Below, in pieces: positions 26,130 through 35,403 of a stretch of 64,000 nt of DNA (the first letter of the stretch is position 1; every line of letters begins with the position of its first letter). The notes beneath the pieces are model-generated. The model did no database searches, was not told the origin of the DNA, and saw only the letters and a list, made by a program, of their open reading frames with translations. Location of the stretch: positions 62,001 through 126,000 of the forward strand of contig CAWHKC010000003.1 in the NCBI GenBank assembly GCA_963829835.1, given 5' to 3'. The translations under genes were made by a program, and so were the position numbers. This stretch comes from Berkiella sp963829835. Its GTDB lineage: Bacteria > Pseudomonadota > Gammaproteobacteria > Berkiellales > Berkiellaceae.

Positions 26130-26414
26130 TTACTTTTTATGCCCTCTGTTCTTTTTACCATGATACTCCTTCTCTATTGCCTTTGTAGCTGCTTCCATTT
26201 TTTCAGGAGTTGGGTCTGCTTTTAACAAATCCTCTAAATTTTCACGCAAGGCCTTAGAAAAATGTGTTTCAATTTTGTCAGGAGGAGCATGCCCTTTTAA
26301 CAAAGGAGATTTTCGGAAGATCTCTCTTATGGCTTCTTTAACCATTTTTTCTTCAGATTTGCTCAATTTGTTCATATTAAGGAACATCTTACTTGGTTCA
26401 AGTGGATCTGGCAT
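26130..26414 (-). CDS. Hypothetical protein, 94 residues
   Basis: Not recognised. A strong GGAGG precedes the ATG, so translation is likely. The product is helical and charged (LSKSEEKMVKEAIREIFRK) and ends in a basic GKKNRGHKK tail. The MPDPLEPSKMFLNMNKL start has the proline/leucine-rich look of the neighbour at 25227-25496 (EPNKLFNG). Third of four small minus-strand genes; the next lies 168 bases upstream. Confidence 0.6.
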   Translation of the reverse strand: MPDPLEPSKMFLNMNKLSKSEEKMVKEAIREIFRKSPLLKGHAPPDKIETHFSKALRENLEDLLKADPTPEKMEAATKAIEKEYHGKKNRGHKK

Positions 26415-26582
26415 TCAGGCCTCCGACTACATATTTTGGCCATTTATTTTATAAGTATGACACAATTATGTTAAATAACCAAAACTAAAGAAGTACGAAA
26501 AATGACTTTATTTTCAATGGGATACAGTAAAATTAGGTGTATTGGCAGGGTTTAAAAACAGAAATCGAGAGTGTTTATTTTG

Positions 26583-26786
26583 TTATTCTGAAAAGGGTGT
26601 ATACGGGAATATACCCTCATTTTCATACAACTTCCCGCTTGAGACGCCTTGCTCATATAAGGCTTTGAATTTAAGAATAAGAAACTCAATGGCAGCATTG
26701 CGCTGTCCGGCCTCGATACGGGTCTCAATAATCCGCATCATTTGTTCTGCTTGAGCTCGAAAATCCAGTACGTTTCTGTCAGCCAT
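26583..26786 (-). CDS. Hypothetical protein, 67 residues
   Basis: Not recognised. A short helical protein (LDFRAQAEQMMRIIETRIEAGQRNAAIEFLILKFKALYEQG) with GGAGA before its ATG. The overlapping plus-strand frame at 26542-26754 has no ribosome site and is taken as a shadow. It is transcribed away from nfuA, whose Fur box lies 95 bases upstream of its start. Confidence 0.55.
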   Translation of the reverse strand: MADRNVLDFRAQAEQMMRIIETRIEAGQRNAAIEFLILKFKALYEQGVSSGKLYENEGIFPYTPFSE

Positions 26787-26880
26787 TTAACTCTCCATGG
26801 CAATGCTGCTTTTCCGCAGAATAAATAATCCCCAGAAGTCGATATACTCCATCATGCCAAAGGATTGGCTCAGTAGCAAA

Positions 26881-26895
26881 TGATAACGATTATCA
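26881..26895. promoter_or_regulatory. Near-perfect Fur box before nfuA
   Basis: TGATAACGATTATCA matches the 7-1-7 Fur consensus TGATAATnATTATCA at all but one position. A TAAAAT at 26898-26903 could be the -10 box, so bound Fur would cover the promoter. The nfuA ATG is 40 bases downstream. Fur repression under iron-replete conditions is inferred. Confidence 0.75.
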
Positions 26896-26934
26896 AGTAA
26901 AATACAAACTTAGTTTTAATGTGTTAGGTGATAA

Positions 26935-27543
26935 ATGAGTGTAGATGCAGTGACTCTTCCGAAAATTCATGTTAGCGCAAGTGCGCAAGAACACTTCAAT
27001 CACCTGATTGCGAAAGAAGAAATCCCTGGGATGGGCTTGCGTATTTTCTTAGATCATCCAGGATTACCCAATGCAGATGTTAGCATATCCTTTTGCCCGC
27101 CAGGGGAACATCGCGCCGGCGATATACCGGTGCCATTTGCACAATTTACAATCTATATCGACAGAGCTAGCGTCAGCTACCTAGAAGACGCAGAAATTGA
27201 TTATAAAAGCGATAAATTAGGTGGCCAGTTAGCGATCACAGCACCAAACCTTCGTGGTGCCAAACCTAATGAAGATGATAGTTTGGCTGAAAGAGTAAAC
27301 TATATTCTTCATAACGAAGTTAACCCTAATCTTGCAAGTCATGGCGGTATGGTCACCTTAGTTGAAATCACACCTAACAAAGAAGTGGTATTGCGTTTTG
27401 GGGGCGGTTGCCATGGCTGTGGCATGGTCGATGTCACCTTAAAGCAAGGCATCGAAAAGTCATTAATGTCACAATTGCCAGAAGTAACAGCGGTTGTGGA
27501 TGTGACCGATCATACTCAAGGCGAGAACCCTTACTACAACTAA
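26935..27543 (+). CDS. nfuA: Fe-S biogenesis protein NfuA
   Basis: A 202-residue Fe-S carrier. An N-terminal A-type-like domain (residues about 8-105), which in NfuA lacks the cysteines of true A-type scaffolds, is joined to a C-terminal NifU-like domain with GGGCHGCGMVDVTLKQGIE, the CxxC that holds the [4Fe-4S] cluster between two subunits. NfuA delivers clusters to target enzymes under iron or oxidative stress. AGGTG precedes the ATG. The near-perfect Fur box 40 bases upstream fits iron-starvation control. A small conserved gene starts 11 bases downstream. Confidence 0.95.
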   Translation: MSVDAVTLPKIHVSASAQEHFNHLIAKEEIPGMGLRIFLDHPGLPNADVSISFCPPGEHRAGDIPVPFAQFTIYIDRASVSYLEDAEIDYKSDKLGGQLAITAPNLRGAKPNEDDSLAERVNYILHNEVNPNLASHGGMVTLVEITPNKEVVLRFGGGCHGCGMVDVTLKQGIEKSLMSQLPEVTAVVDVTDHTQGENPYYN

Positions 27544-27554
27544 TAAGAGATTAT

Positions 27555-27743
27555 ATGGCAGAGAAAAAAATTCAGCGCACAGGTTATACCAGCGAAATCG
27601 ATCAATTTCTAAGAGAATTCGACAAAAAGCGAACCCAGATACCAGACTCGGTCACTAAAGAAATTGAAAAAAATAAAAGAATTGCTGAAAAGCGTGATGG
27701 TATCGTTGAAGAAAAAGACAGCCCTATTTGGAAAGAATTCTAA
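27555..27743 (+). CDS. Small conserved protein resembling the CBU_0585 family
   Basis: A 62-residue acidic/basic protein: RTGYTSEIDQFLREFDKKR, then EKNKRIAEKRDG and the end SPIWKEF. It resembles, from memory, the short CBU_0585-type proteins of Coxiella and Legionella, which share the Y-x-S-x-I-D-x-F-L-x-x-F-D-K-K start and a W-x-x-F end; I cannot confirm this by a search. No membrane helix. It starts 11 bases after the nfuA stop and may share its Fur-controlled transcript. A longer frame starting inside nfuA at 27408 is rejected. Confidence 0.65.
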   Translation: MAEKKIQRTGYTSEIDQFLREFDKKRTQIPDSVTKEIEKNKRIAEKRDGIVEEKDSPIWKEF

Positions 27744-27863
27744 CAAACAAAGATGTATGGCCTATACTGAAAGATAAGTGGTATGACTTTGCTGGACAGA
27801 GTAATATTCCATCCAATATAATCGAACAAATATTTTTAGGCAGAACCAAAAGGTTAGGTGTAT

Positions 27864-28225
27864 ATGAGCGCAAGAGGTCCAAGACCATCAAGAAGTGACG
27901 GCGTGCTTACAAGCTTCCAAGCGGATTCAGATGAACAAGATTTGGTCAATCAAATGCGTAATGGCGGTTTAACTGCGCGACAAGCTGAGCAAAGATTTGG
28001 ATTTACTGTTGTACGTACGGGTGTTCATCTCGTCAACGGCGCTTCTAGTACAATGCAAAACCAAGAAAACCAAGTATACAATGCAAATCAAGGTTACCAG
28101 CCTCAAGATCCTAGGACAATCCACGCAATAAACCACAAGTTGTTCCTGTTGGTTTCCCACAAACGCAAAAAAGAGATGATGATCCAAACTATCAGTACAT
28201 TCCACAGAATAGAATGGGTAGGTAA
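27864..28225 (+). pseudogene. Small hypothetical gene with a probable frameshift near 28110
   Basis: From ATG 27864 the frame reads SARGPRPSRSDGVLTS, then QADSDEQDLVNQMRNGGLTARQAEQRFGFTVV and a Gln/Asn-rich segment up to PQDP. At about 28110 the composition of this frame changes to basic, His-rich sequence, while another frame, opening after a TAG at 28112, continues in the same Pro/Gln/Asn style (RNKPQVVPVGFPQTQKRDDD, then YQYIPQNRMGR) to TAA 28223-28225, just before a strong terminator. A one-base indel is the simplest reading; a sequencing error is possible. Unshifted, the product would run to 28238. Family not recognised. Confidence 0.55.
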
Positions 28226-28240
28226 ATTTCTCTTTTGATG

Positions 28241-28278
28241 AAAACCACTTCCTGGCAACAGTAAGTGGTTTTTTTTTG
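28241..28278 (+). terminator. Strong rho-independent terminator
   Basis: AAAACCACTT (28241-28250) pairs exactly with AAGTGGTTTT (28263-28272), followed by T residues to 28278. It ends the transcript of the frameshifted gene and possibly of nfuA. Confidence 0.9.
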
Positions 28279-28324
28279 CTTGTGGCGGTAAGCTAGGCCT
28301 TGCTTCAAAGGAATAAGGCTTACC

Positions 28325-30580
28325 ATGTCAGACCAAATTGATGCTCCCTCGGCTCTTATTAATACTTGGCAACAAAACTTATGGCGAAGTCATCTTAACC
28401 ATATAACTATACCGACACAGTCTTATTTTCAGTTTGTAAACTTGGATAACATTACTAGAGAAGATGGATTCGTCTGGGTTGCACCCTTTGTGGGAAAAAA
28501 AGAGAGCAGCAATGAACTTTGGGTCCCGTTATGGATCCCCCTTGAGATAAAAGATTCTAAACTGTGTTTATCACCTAAACATCTACCTTGGATGCCGCCT
28601 GCGCAATTTGAAGCGTTGTTGGGGCAAAGCCCTTTTGCCTCACAGATGCATTGTTTTGATGACTGGTTACGTTTTGAATGGTTAACCCAAGACAATACTT
28701 TAGTTTTTGAAAATTGGAGCGACGCATTTGAGGCGTGTCAAAGTTTGCTCAATGAGTTGAGTGAAAATCAATGGCAAGAAAGATTGAGTGAACTTGGTTT
28801 CAGTTTATCTCCACAAGCCATTGTATTTGATGAGCCAATGGAATTGGTGGATAGCAACGCGCTGTGCAATACTTTTGCAACCATTGAAGATTATCAACCC
28901 AAAGAGCAATTATCAGCGCTTGAATGTTATGCGAAGGCTTCTCTTTTATGCGGTCATAGTCCAGATAAGTTACCTTTAACCGCCTCTGAATTCGAAGCAG
29001 CAGTGCATGTTTTATCGCTTGAAGAAGGTGAATTACTCGCTGTTAAAGCACCGATTGGTTCTGATAAAGAAAAATTTATATCATCAATCGTTTTATCAAA
29101 GATTATTGACTCGGTTATTCATCCAAAATCTTTATCAAATATTGCTTTATTGAATAATGGTGAACTTTCTACTTATAGAATATCACTCAAAACGCAATCT
29201 GAAGATCACAAAAAAATCTATGCTGAATATCTTGCTGCAGTTACGATGGTATCGGATTTAGCCCAATTACAAGAAAAATATCTTGAAGCAGATTATGAGG
29301 GCGAACAAGCAGAAGAATTTATTACCGAATTGCAGCAACAAGATGAAGATTATGAAAAGCAATTAGTTCAGTTGATGCAAGTGCAAGCCGAATTTCAGAA
29401 AAAGATTGCAAGACCACCCTTATTGGCTTGGTTTCTTCCTAAAAAGAAATTAAGGGCCGAGGATCTAAAAACTTTTTCTAAAGCTATTGCGCAAGAAAAT
29501 ATAAACGAACAAGAAGAGTTGGCTAAAGCCATTTTTGATCAAATTCGTCAAAACAAAGTACAACGTACTAAAATTCATCAACAGCTTGTCGATGTGGTTG
29601 AATTGTCAGCTGCTGCCAAAGGAGCAACGGCACGTTGGCATCAATGGCTGACAGAAAATATCTGTGGAACGATGAAGAACCAATCATTAGCAATACAAAT
29701 CAGCGCGATGCAAGCGCATTTTGGGAAACAGCTTTTCTCTTGGATTGTAAAAGACCAGGGCCGTTGGGAATCAGCGGAATCAATAGCACCTGGGTCATTC
29801 TTAATAGTGATGAATGCCAATCGCATGTTACCGCAACAAGTGCTGCCATTTTTACGTCAGGCAAGTCAAGCTTTGTTCTTAGGAGATAACCAAGATATCA
29901 CGGCATTGCCTGCCATGAGTGCTTTACCAGAAGAATGGGAACTAAGAGGTTGTGCTCTAGATGATGAAGAAATGATTGAGCAGTTGCAATACAAAGGGTT
30001 ACTCCCAAGCACAGGTAATGCCTTTAGTGTGGCATTAGCCAATAGTGCTTATCAGCAGTTTTTAGATCATGGGATTACGGCTAATAAGTTATCCTTGATG
30101 TCAGATGAGGCGCCAACATTAGAGTATCATGCCATTAATGTTGTCAGTGAAAGCGAACAAAAAGGAAATGCTTTAATCAATGAAGCGCAAGCTAAATTTA
30201 TTGCAGATTGGTTAACAACAGGGCCACTTAATAAATCATTGGCTGAAACTGCCATCATCACGCCTTTTCCTTCTCAGAAAGAGACTATCAAAGATTATCT
30301 TGTAACCCATCATCTTCAGTGTGAAGTGATGACCTTTTTTGAATTAGACCATAAACAATGGACTAATGTTATTTTCTGTCCAGTTTACACTTCAAAAGAT
30401 CAAAGACCTTTTGTGTTTGATCAAGGTGATTACTTGCTTTATAGCTTGTTTATTCGGGCAACAAAAAATGTTTGGGTGATAGGCGATTTATCGATATTCG
30501 ATCCCAAGATGCATAGCCCTTCGGGTAATTTGGCGAAAGTGTTGTTTGAGAAAAGAGATGAAATACTAGTGATGGATTAA
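28325..30580 (+). CDS. Large protein resembling a decayed SF1 (Dna2/Upf1-like) helicase
   Basis: A 751-residue protein whose motif spacing follows superfamily 1 helicases of the AAA_11/AAA_12 type, with key residues lost. Residues 242-249 APIGSDKE stand where GPPGTGKT is expected; FLIVMNANRMLPQQVLPFLRQ (from 492) replaces the Walker B DEA segment; LFLGDNQDITALP (517-529) matches motif III (GDxxQLPP); AIITPFPSQ (643-651) and LFIRATKNVWVIGD (around Arg711) match the C-terminal AAA_12 motifs. A coiled coil (about 290-440) lies between. Walker A and B are damaged, so ATPase activity is doubtful. AAGGA precedes the start. A full-length frame argues for a retained, non-catalytic role. No nuclease partner is visible. 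Confidence 0.5.
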   Translation: MSDQIDAPSALINTWQQNLWRSHLNHITIPTQSYFQFVNLDNITREDGFVWVAPFVGKKESSNELWVPLWIPLEIKDSKLCLSPKHLPWMPPAQFEALLGQSPFASQMHCFDDWLRFEWLTQDNTLVFENWSDAFEACQSLLNELSENQWQERLSELGFSLSPQAIVFDEPMELVDSNALCNTFATIEDYQPKEQLSALECYAKASLLCGHSPDKLPLTASEFEAAVHVLSLEEGELLAVKAPIGSDKEKFISSIVLSKIIDSVIHPKSLSNIALLNNGELSTYRISLKTQSEDHKKIYAEYLAAVTMVSDLAQLQEKYLEADYEGEQAEEFITELQQQDEDYEKQLVQLMQVQAEFQKKIARPPLLAWFLPKKKLRAEDLKTFSKAIAQENINEQEELAKAIFDQIRQNKVQRTKIHQQLVDVVELSAAAKGATARWHQWLTENICGTMKNQSLAIQISAMQAHFGKQLFSWIVKDQGRWESAESIAPGSFLIVMNANRMLPQQVLPFLRQASQALFLGDNQDITALPAMSALPEEWELRGCALDDEEMIEQLQYKGLLPSTGNAFSVALANSAYQQFLDHGITANKLSLMSDEAPTLEYHAINVVSESEQKGNALINEAQAKFIADWLTTGPLNKSLAETAIITPFPSQKETIKDYLVTHHLQCEVMTFFELDHKQWTNVIFCPVYTSKDQRPFVFDQGDYLLYSLFIRATKNVWVIGDLSIFDPKMHSPSGNLAKVLFEKRDEILVMD

Positions 30581-30717
30581 AATAGCCAATACGCCTACAA
30601 ACTTATTCTTGAACTGACCTATCTGCATCCCTATAGCTTTTTTTCTGTTCTACTGAACTCCTTCGAACTTCATCCAGTCTTATATTTAAGCTTATTACCT
30701 ATTCATAGGAAATGTTC

Positions 30718-33700
30718 ATGTTAGATGGCAACAATAAAGATGAAGTAATTGAAGAAATTCAAAAAGCAGTAGATAACTGGTCAAAGGGAAAAGAGGAGCG
30801 CGAATCAGAAGGGGTGGAAAACAAAATCCTTCTTATTTTAAGTGTATATCCCATTGCTATTAATCCCCAGCAACAAGTTAAAATTACCATCGGTCACGAT
30901 GTGCAGACAATTTCTTTAATTGACCTGGCTCAAAGGGAAAAATGGCTAAAGCTTGAAAACCACTTAGCACAAAATATTGGTGTACGTCCCCCTTCTCCAC
31001 AAGAAGAAAGACCCAAAAGAGGATTTCGTCAAAAGACTAATATATTACAAGCAGATCCATATGAAGATGAACAAACATTTATGCATTTCGTGGAAGAATT
31101 GGCAACTCAACATCAAAGTGTTGTTGTACAACAGATTAAATCAGGTTTGTTTTTAAGGGCGATTAACAGTCAGAACACAAATGTTTTGAAAAAAATACTT
31201 GAATGTAAAAAGCAATCAAAACCCGTTTTTGATATCTTTATGAGAGATAATGACAATAAAAATGCATTTGCGCATGTTATTAAAGTTGGTAACTTAGATG
31301 CGTTAAAAATGCTGGTTCAGTATTGTAAAGAACAGGGAATAACTTTAAATAATGTTGGTCATGAGATTGTTAAAAATGCTCCACTTCATCTGATAGAACA
31401 ACTTCTTCAACCTGAAAATAGCGAATTTCGGCAATGGATTTTATCAGTTCCCACCACAAGTCCTTACACGCTTGAAGAACGAGCTGCAGCCGGTATACAA
31501 GAACTTAGAGGCGATGGGATGAAACATGATGAAAATGATATTCATCTTGCTGAGCTTCGATTAAAATTTGTTTTTGGAAAAGAACCTACCACAGAACAGA
31601 TAGATCAAAATATTGCAAATTACGCAAAGAAAGGTAAAGGCTTAGTCGAAAAGAAAGAACAAATTTCACGAGCAATTTTTGATCTAAAAGATCTTAGAAT
31701 CCCTTCCGAAATTGACAAAGTGATTGCTACATTTACATCTGAACTCTGTTTGGACCTTCTTAAGCGAATAGATAATCATGAGGGGCTAAATTTTTTATGT
31801 CGCAGCGCTTTGAGTAACGATGATTTGCAAAACTATATAGCGTTAAAATTATTTGAAAAAGCCTATAGCACAAACCCATCGCGCACTAAAGTTGTCGAGT
31901 TGCTGAATGCTAAAACGCATGGTAAGACACCTATCTATATGGCAGCGGAAGCGAATAATGTGCAATTTATTAGATTGTTTTATAAGCGTCAAAATCAATA
32001 TCTTGTCGATTGTGGCCCCATTTACTGTGCTTCAGCATTAATGGCTGCAGCCAAAAATGGTGCTTTAGAGGCCGTTATCGCAATTATTCATATTGAACCA
32101 AAATGTCTTACAACAGAGTTGTTTACGACTAAAAGCAAAGACGAAGAAGGTAAGACTTTGGCACATTATTTGTCACAATCAGATCCTACTGGTAAAGCAT
32201 TTTGTGCACTTTTAAATAGTTCCGGGATTAAGACAGCACAGCCCTTTCGTGAAATCATGTTAATTGAAGATAAAGAGGGCAATTCAGTTTTTGATAGTCT
32301 TATGCTAAATGAAAATGCAACTGCAGTGCTTGCTGAAATTGTGAAAACTATGAAAACCTGGAGCGCAGGATGGGGACTGGAACATATTTTTGATATTAAT
32401 CAACCACGAAAAAATAAAAATGGCTTAACTGATCTGGAGTGGGTGATTAAAAATGGATCACCTGAACTAATAAAAATATTGCGTGAAAATATTTATGATA
32501 AAGCCATATTCAATGCGGCCTTTACTAAAATGCATTTAGTAGAAGAGAAACAAAGTTCTATAGAACTTGAGTTGAAGGAAGTTGAGGCACCTCAATCAAG
32601 GTCGACTGTTTGTGGTGTACGGGTATCTACCTTTGGTTCAAGAAATAAAGATACATCCGGTATTATGCATGAAGTTGATACGCAGCTTTGGGGAGGGAAT
32701 GTTGGTCATGCTACATTAACCTTAACTATACCTGCTAGTGATGAAAATAAAGAGTTAATTAGAAAATATTGTATTGATGCAAACATACCGTATGAAAAGC
32801 AAAAAATTGTCACATATAGGCAAACTGGACCAGGCGCACAGGATAAAGAAATCGCTCATGATGAAGAAGTTTATATTATCAACTGGAGCTGGTGGCCAGG
32901 TAGTGATGGCGGTCATGAACTTGTCAGGGCATTAAATATTGATGGTTTATCAGAAAGAAGGGCTGTTCATAGAGAATGGGCTCCACAATTTCGACCACTA
33001 TTTGCGCCTGAAACAAGAACACATCCTGGCATGATTGGTCGTACTCACATGACCTATGGTACAACAGGTATTGTCCACGGTCGTGGACTCTCTGATGATG
33101 AGCGAAAAATCATCGAATTAAAATCATTAGTTCCGATTCAGAAACAAAATAATGAATCTTGCTCGGTGTTAATAGAAAAACTAAAGACATTATTAAGCTG
33201 CAAATTATCTGTTCAAGAAATAGCGCAAATTGCAAGTGAGTTAAAAATATCTACAGAGGACTTATGTACTAATTATAAAATCAATGATATTGAAAATTCA
33301 AAAGACAAAGACCTATACTTCAAAAATTTGCAAACTATAATTGATGATTTGGGCAAGTTAGATCAAAATATTAAAATTAAAGTGTTAATTGCTCAATTGC
33401 AGACCAAGATTAAATTGGAAAAATCTATTAATCTTAGTGAGGCTAAACATGCAAATACTGTTAGCTTAATTGAAAGATTTATACCCGCACGCAAAAATGA
33501 ACTCATGCCAGATGGTAAAACGATTTCACTCAAAGATCTTGATTTGCTGTTGTTAGATGCCCAAGCAGTTGAAGCTGAACTGAGCAAACAGATTGAGGAA
33601 TCCGAAGCTAGTCTTGCAAAACTTGTCCAAGCAAAGCAAGAACAAGAAACTGAAGATAAACGACAGTTAGAAGAAGAATATAATTCAAAAAGAGAAGAGT

Positions 33701-35391
33701 TGGAAGAACTTAATGAGCAATACGAGAAAAGTACAGTTGAATTTGAATATTCCATGGGAAGAATTCCAGTTTTACAACAAAATATTGAGCAATTAGGTTC
33801 GCTCATAAGCTTTTTTGATACAACAAAGAAAAGTAAAGGATGGCCTAAAGATTTAACCAAGGAGGAAAATAAAGAAATCTTGGATAATATCAAAGCCATA
33901 GAGAGAAGTCCTCGCGATTTGGCGGAGGTTTTAGCAAAAAACAGTTTATCTAAAGCTAAAATTGATGCAATTTTAGCTCATCTACGAAAATTAAAGCAAA
34001 GCTATGAAGGGGAACTTGGAAATATTAAAAGTCCTAAAAAACAAAAACAACGAGAAGAATTAGGTCAGAACCTTGAAAGGGTACGAGCAGAATTCGTTGA
34101 GCTTAATAAGCGTTACCATCAAGTTAAGTCTCTTATTCCATCATCGGAATATGAGCAATTGGTTGCTAATAGAGAAGCAGTTGAAAATGTTGTTGTCTGG
34201 TGTGATGATCATTTGGAAAAATCTGAAGAAGATCCATTAGAACTCTCTAGTGACTTTAAATTCTGGATTGTAGAATCAAAGATAATGGAAGGAAATTTGA
34301 AAGAGTCATTTGATTATAATGTTGATAAAATAGTATTAACCAGAGCCGAACTGGAGCAATTAAAAACTAATGCAAAAAATATGATACGTACCTTAAACTC
34401 ACAAATTCTAGATGTGGAACCTTGTCAGGGTATTTTTGCCGTTGGAGAATTTGAACAATTTTTAACGTTGGGGACCACTCCGGATCATGTTGTTGATATA
34501 CCCTTAGACAGCCAAAGTGGTGTAGAGAGGTCCTCTCCTAAAGGGTTAAATGTACAAGAAATGTTGAGAAAAATGCATTATATAGTTGAAAATTCACGAG
34601 AAGGATTTGACTTGTTTAACCAAAATTGTTCAGACACCTCTTTACAAATATTACATGCTGGCGCAAGCCGAGTGAATGATATATGGATGCGTGATATTTT
34701 TACCGAAAGAGCTACCGGTAAACTATCAACACCTCAAACTGTATTTAACACAGCCCAAAGTTATAATTATGCTATATATAACCCAGTACAACCAACACTC
34801 ATGGAGCGCATGAATAGAAATGTTGATACATGGAGTCCAGCAGTATTTGTGGAAAGTGTTTCTCTTAAAGCATTGGCAAACCCTGAAGTTGACCCAGTAT
34901 CAAAAGCGCTTGCTCTTACGCTTGGACTTCCCATCGCTACGCTTGTAAAAGGGCCAAGAACCTTATTGACCATGGGTTATAACATGGTTGCTGGTCCAAG
35001 CAGCTCTCCAGTAAAATCTAATGTTCCTCAATCCTATTCTAAAGCAGGAAGTATGCCTCTGGAAATAGAACAAAACATTTTTTATATTCATGCATTTACA
35101 GCGCAACAAGCACTCAAATTTTGGGAACAACAATTAGATGAACACATGCAAGACAAACAAATCCCTTTGTTGGATAAAGCAACGGATGCCTTGTTTGATA
35201 ATCTTGCGCTAGAAGAAAAATTGGATTTAACCTCAAAATACAAAGTTTTGCAAAAAAGAAGTCTTGATAAAATGAAGGAAGTTTTAAGTGGCAAGGAACC
35301 AGAAGTGGTTGCGGCCCCCATTCAAGAAACACCACCTGAAGAACCTGTGGAAGCAAAGAAAAAGTCTAGAAAGAAAAAGAACAAGCAATAA
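30718..35391 (+). CDS. 1557-residue ankyrin/coiled-coil protein with possible split papain-like His/Cys pair, candidate effector
   Basis: ATG 30718 has AGGA seven bases upstream; ATG 30712 is too close to it. Residues about 130-240 and 400-480 contain degenerate ankyrin repeats (GKTPIYMAAEANNVQFIRLF, ASALMAAAKNGALEAVIAII). Residues about 625-770 hold GGNVGHATLTLTI (His664) and a VYIINWSWWPG strand. A coiled-coil region spans about 800-1230. LFNQNCSDTSLQILHAGA (Cys1304) follows, then an Ala/Leu region and a very basic end (KKKSRKKKNKQ). GHAxL followed by NCS-TxxxxL resembles circularly permuted papain-like folds (LRAT/PPPDE/YiiX type), but 640 residues separate the two parts. No signal peptide. 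Host-directed function is inferred from the ankyrins and coiled coils. Confidence 0.6.
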   Translation: MLDGNNKDEVIEEIQKAVDNWSKGKEERESEGVENKILLILSVYPIAINPQQQVKITIGHDVQTISLIDLAQREKWLKLENHLAQNIGVRPPSPQEERPKRGFRQKTNILQADPYEDEQTFMHFVEELATQHQSVVVQQIKSGLFLRAINSQNTNVLKKILECKKQSKPVFDIFMRDNDNKNAFAHVIKVGNLDALKMLVQYCKEQGITLNNVGHEIVKNAPLHLIEQLLQPENSEFRQWILSVPTTSPYTLEERAAAGIQELRGDGMKHDENDIHLAELRLKFVFGKEPTTEQIDQNIANYAKKGKGLVEKKEQISRAIFDLKDLRIPSEIDKVIATFTSELCLDLLKRIDNHEGLNFLCRSALSNDDLQNYIALKLFEKAYSTNPSRTKVVELLNAKTHGKTPIYMAAEANNVQFIRLFYKRQNQYLVDCGPIYCASALMAAAKNGALEAVIAIIHIEPKCLTTELFTTKSKDEEGKTLAHYLSQSDPTGKAFCALLNSSGIKTAQPFREIMLIEDKEGNSVFDSLMLNENATAVLAEIVKTMKTWSAGWGLEHIFDINQPRKNKNGLTDLEWVIKNGSPELIKILRENIYDKAIFNAAFTKMHLVEEKQSSIELELKEVEAPQSRSTVCGVRVSTFGSRNKDTSGIMHEVDTQLWGGNVGHATLTLTIPASDENKELIRKYCIDANIPYEKQKIVTYRQTGPGAQDKEIAHDEEVYIINWSWWPGSDGGHELVRALNIDGLSERRAVHREWAPQFRPLFAPETRTHPGMIGRTHMTYGTTGIVHGRGLSDDERKIIELKSLVPIQKQNNESCSVLIEKLKTLLSCKLSVQEIAQIASELKISTEDLCTNYKINDIENSKDKDLYFKNLQTIIDDLGKLDQNIKIKVLIAQLQTKIKLEKSINLSEAKHANTVSLIERFIPARKNELMPDGKTISLKDLDLLLLDAQAVEAELSKQIEESEASLAKLVQAKQEQETEDKRQLEEEYNSKREELEELNEQYEKSTVEFEYSMGRIPVLQQNIEQLGSLISFFDTTKKSKGWPKDLTKEENKEILDNIKAIERSPRDLAEVLAKNSLSKAKIDAILAHLRKLKQSYEGELGNIKSPKKQKQREELGQNLERVRAEFVELNKRYHQVKSLIPSSEYEQLVANREAVENVVVWCDDHLEKSEEDPLELSSDFKFWIVESKIMEGNLKESFDYNVDKIVLTRAELEQLKTNAKNMIRTLNSQILDVEPCQGIFAVGEFEQFLTLGTTPDHVVDIPLDSQSGVERSSPKGLNVQEMLRKMHYIVENSREGFDLFNQNCSDTSLQILHAGASRVNDIWMRDIFTERATGKLSTPQTVFNTAQSYNYAIYNPVQPTLMERMNRNVDTWSPAVFVESVSLKALANPEVDPVSKALALTLGLPIATLVKGPRTLLTMGYNMVAGPSSSPVKSNVPQSYSKAGSMPLEIEQNIFYIHAFTAQQALKFWEQQLDEHMQDKQIPLLDKATDALFDNLALEEKLDLTSKYKVLQKRSLDKMKEVLSGKEPEVVAAPIQETPPEEPVEAKKKSRKKKNKQ

Positions 35392-35403
35392 TCTATACCC
35401 AAA

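Noticed and set aside
26542..26754. Plus-strand frame of 70 residues
   Set aside because: Overlaps the minus-strand 26583-26786 gene, which has a GGAGA ribosome site; this frame has none.
33393..33899. Minus-strand frame of 168 residues
   Set aside because: Antisense of the coiled-coil part of the 1557-residue protein; no ribosome site or recognisable family.
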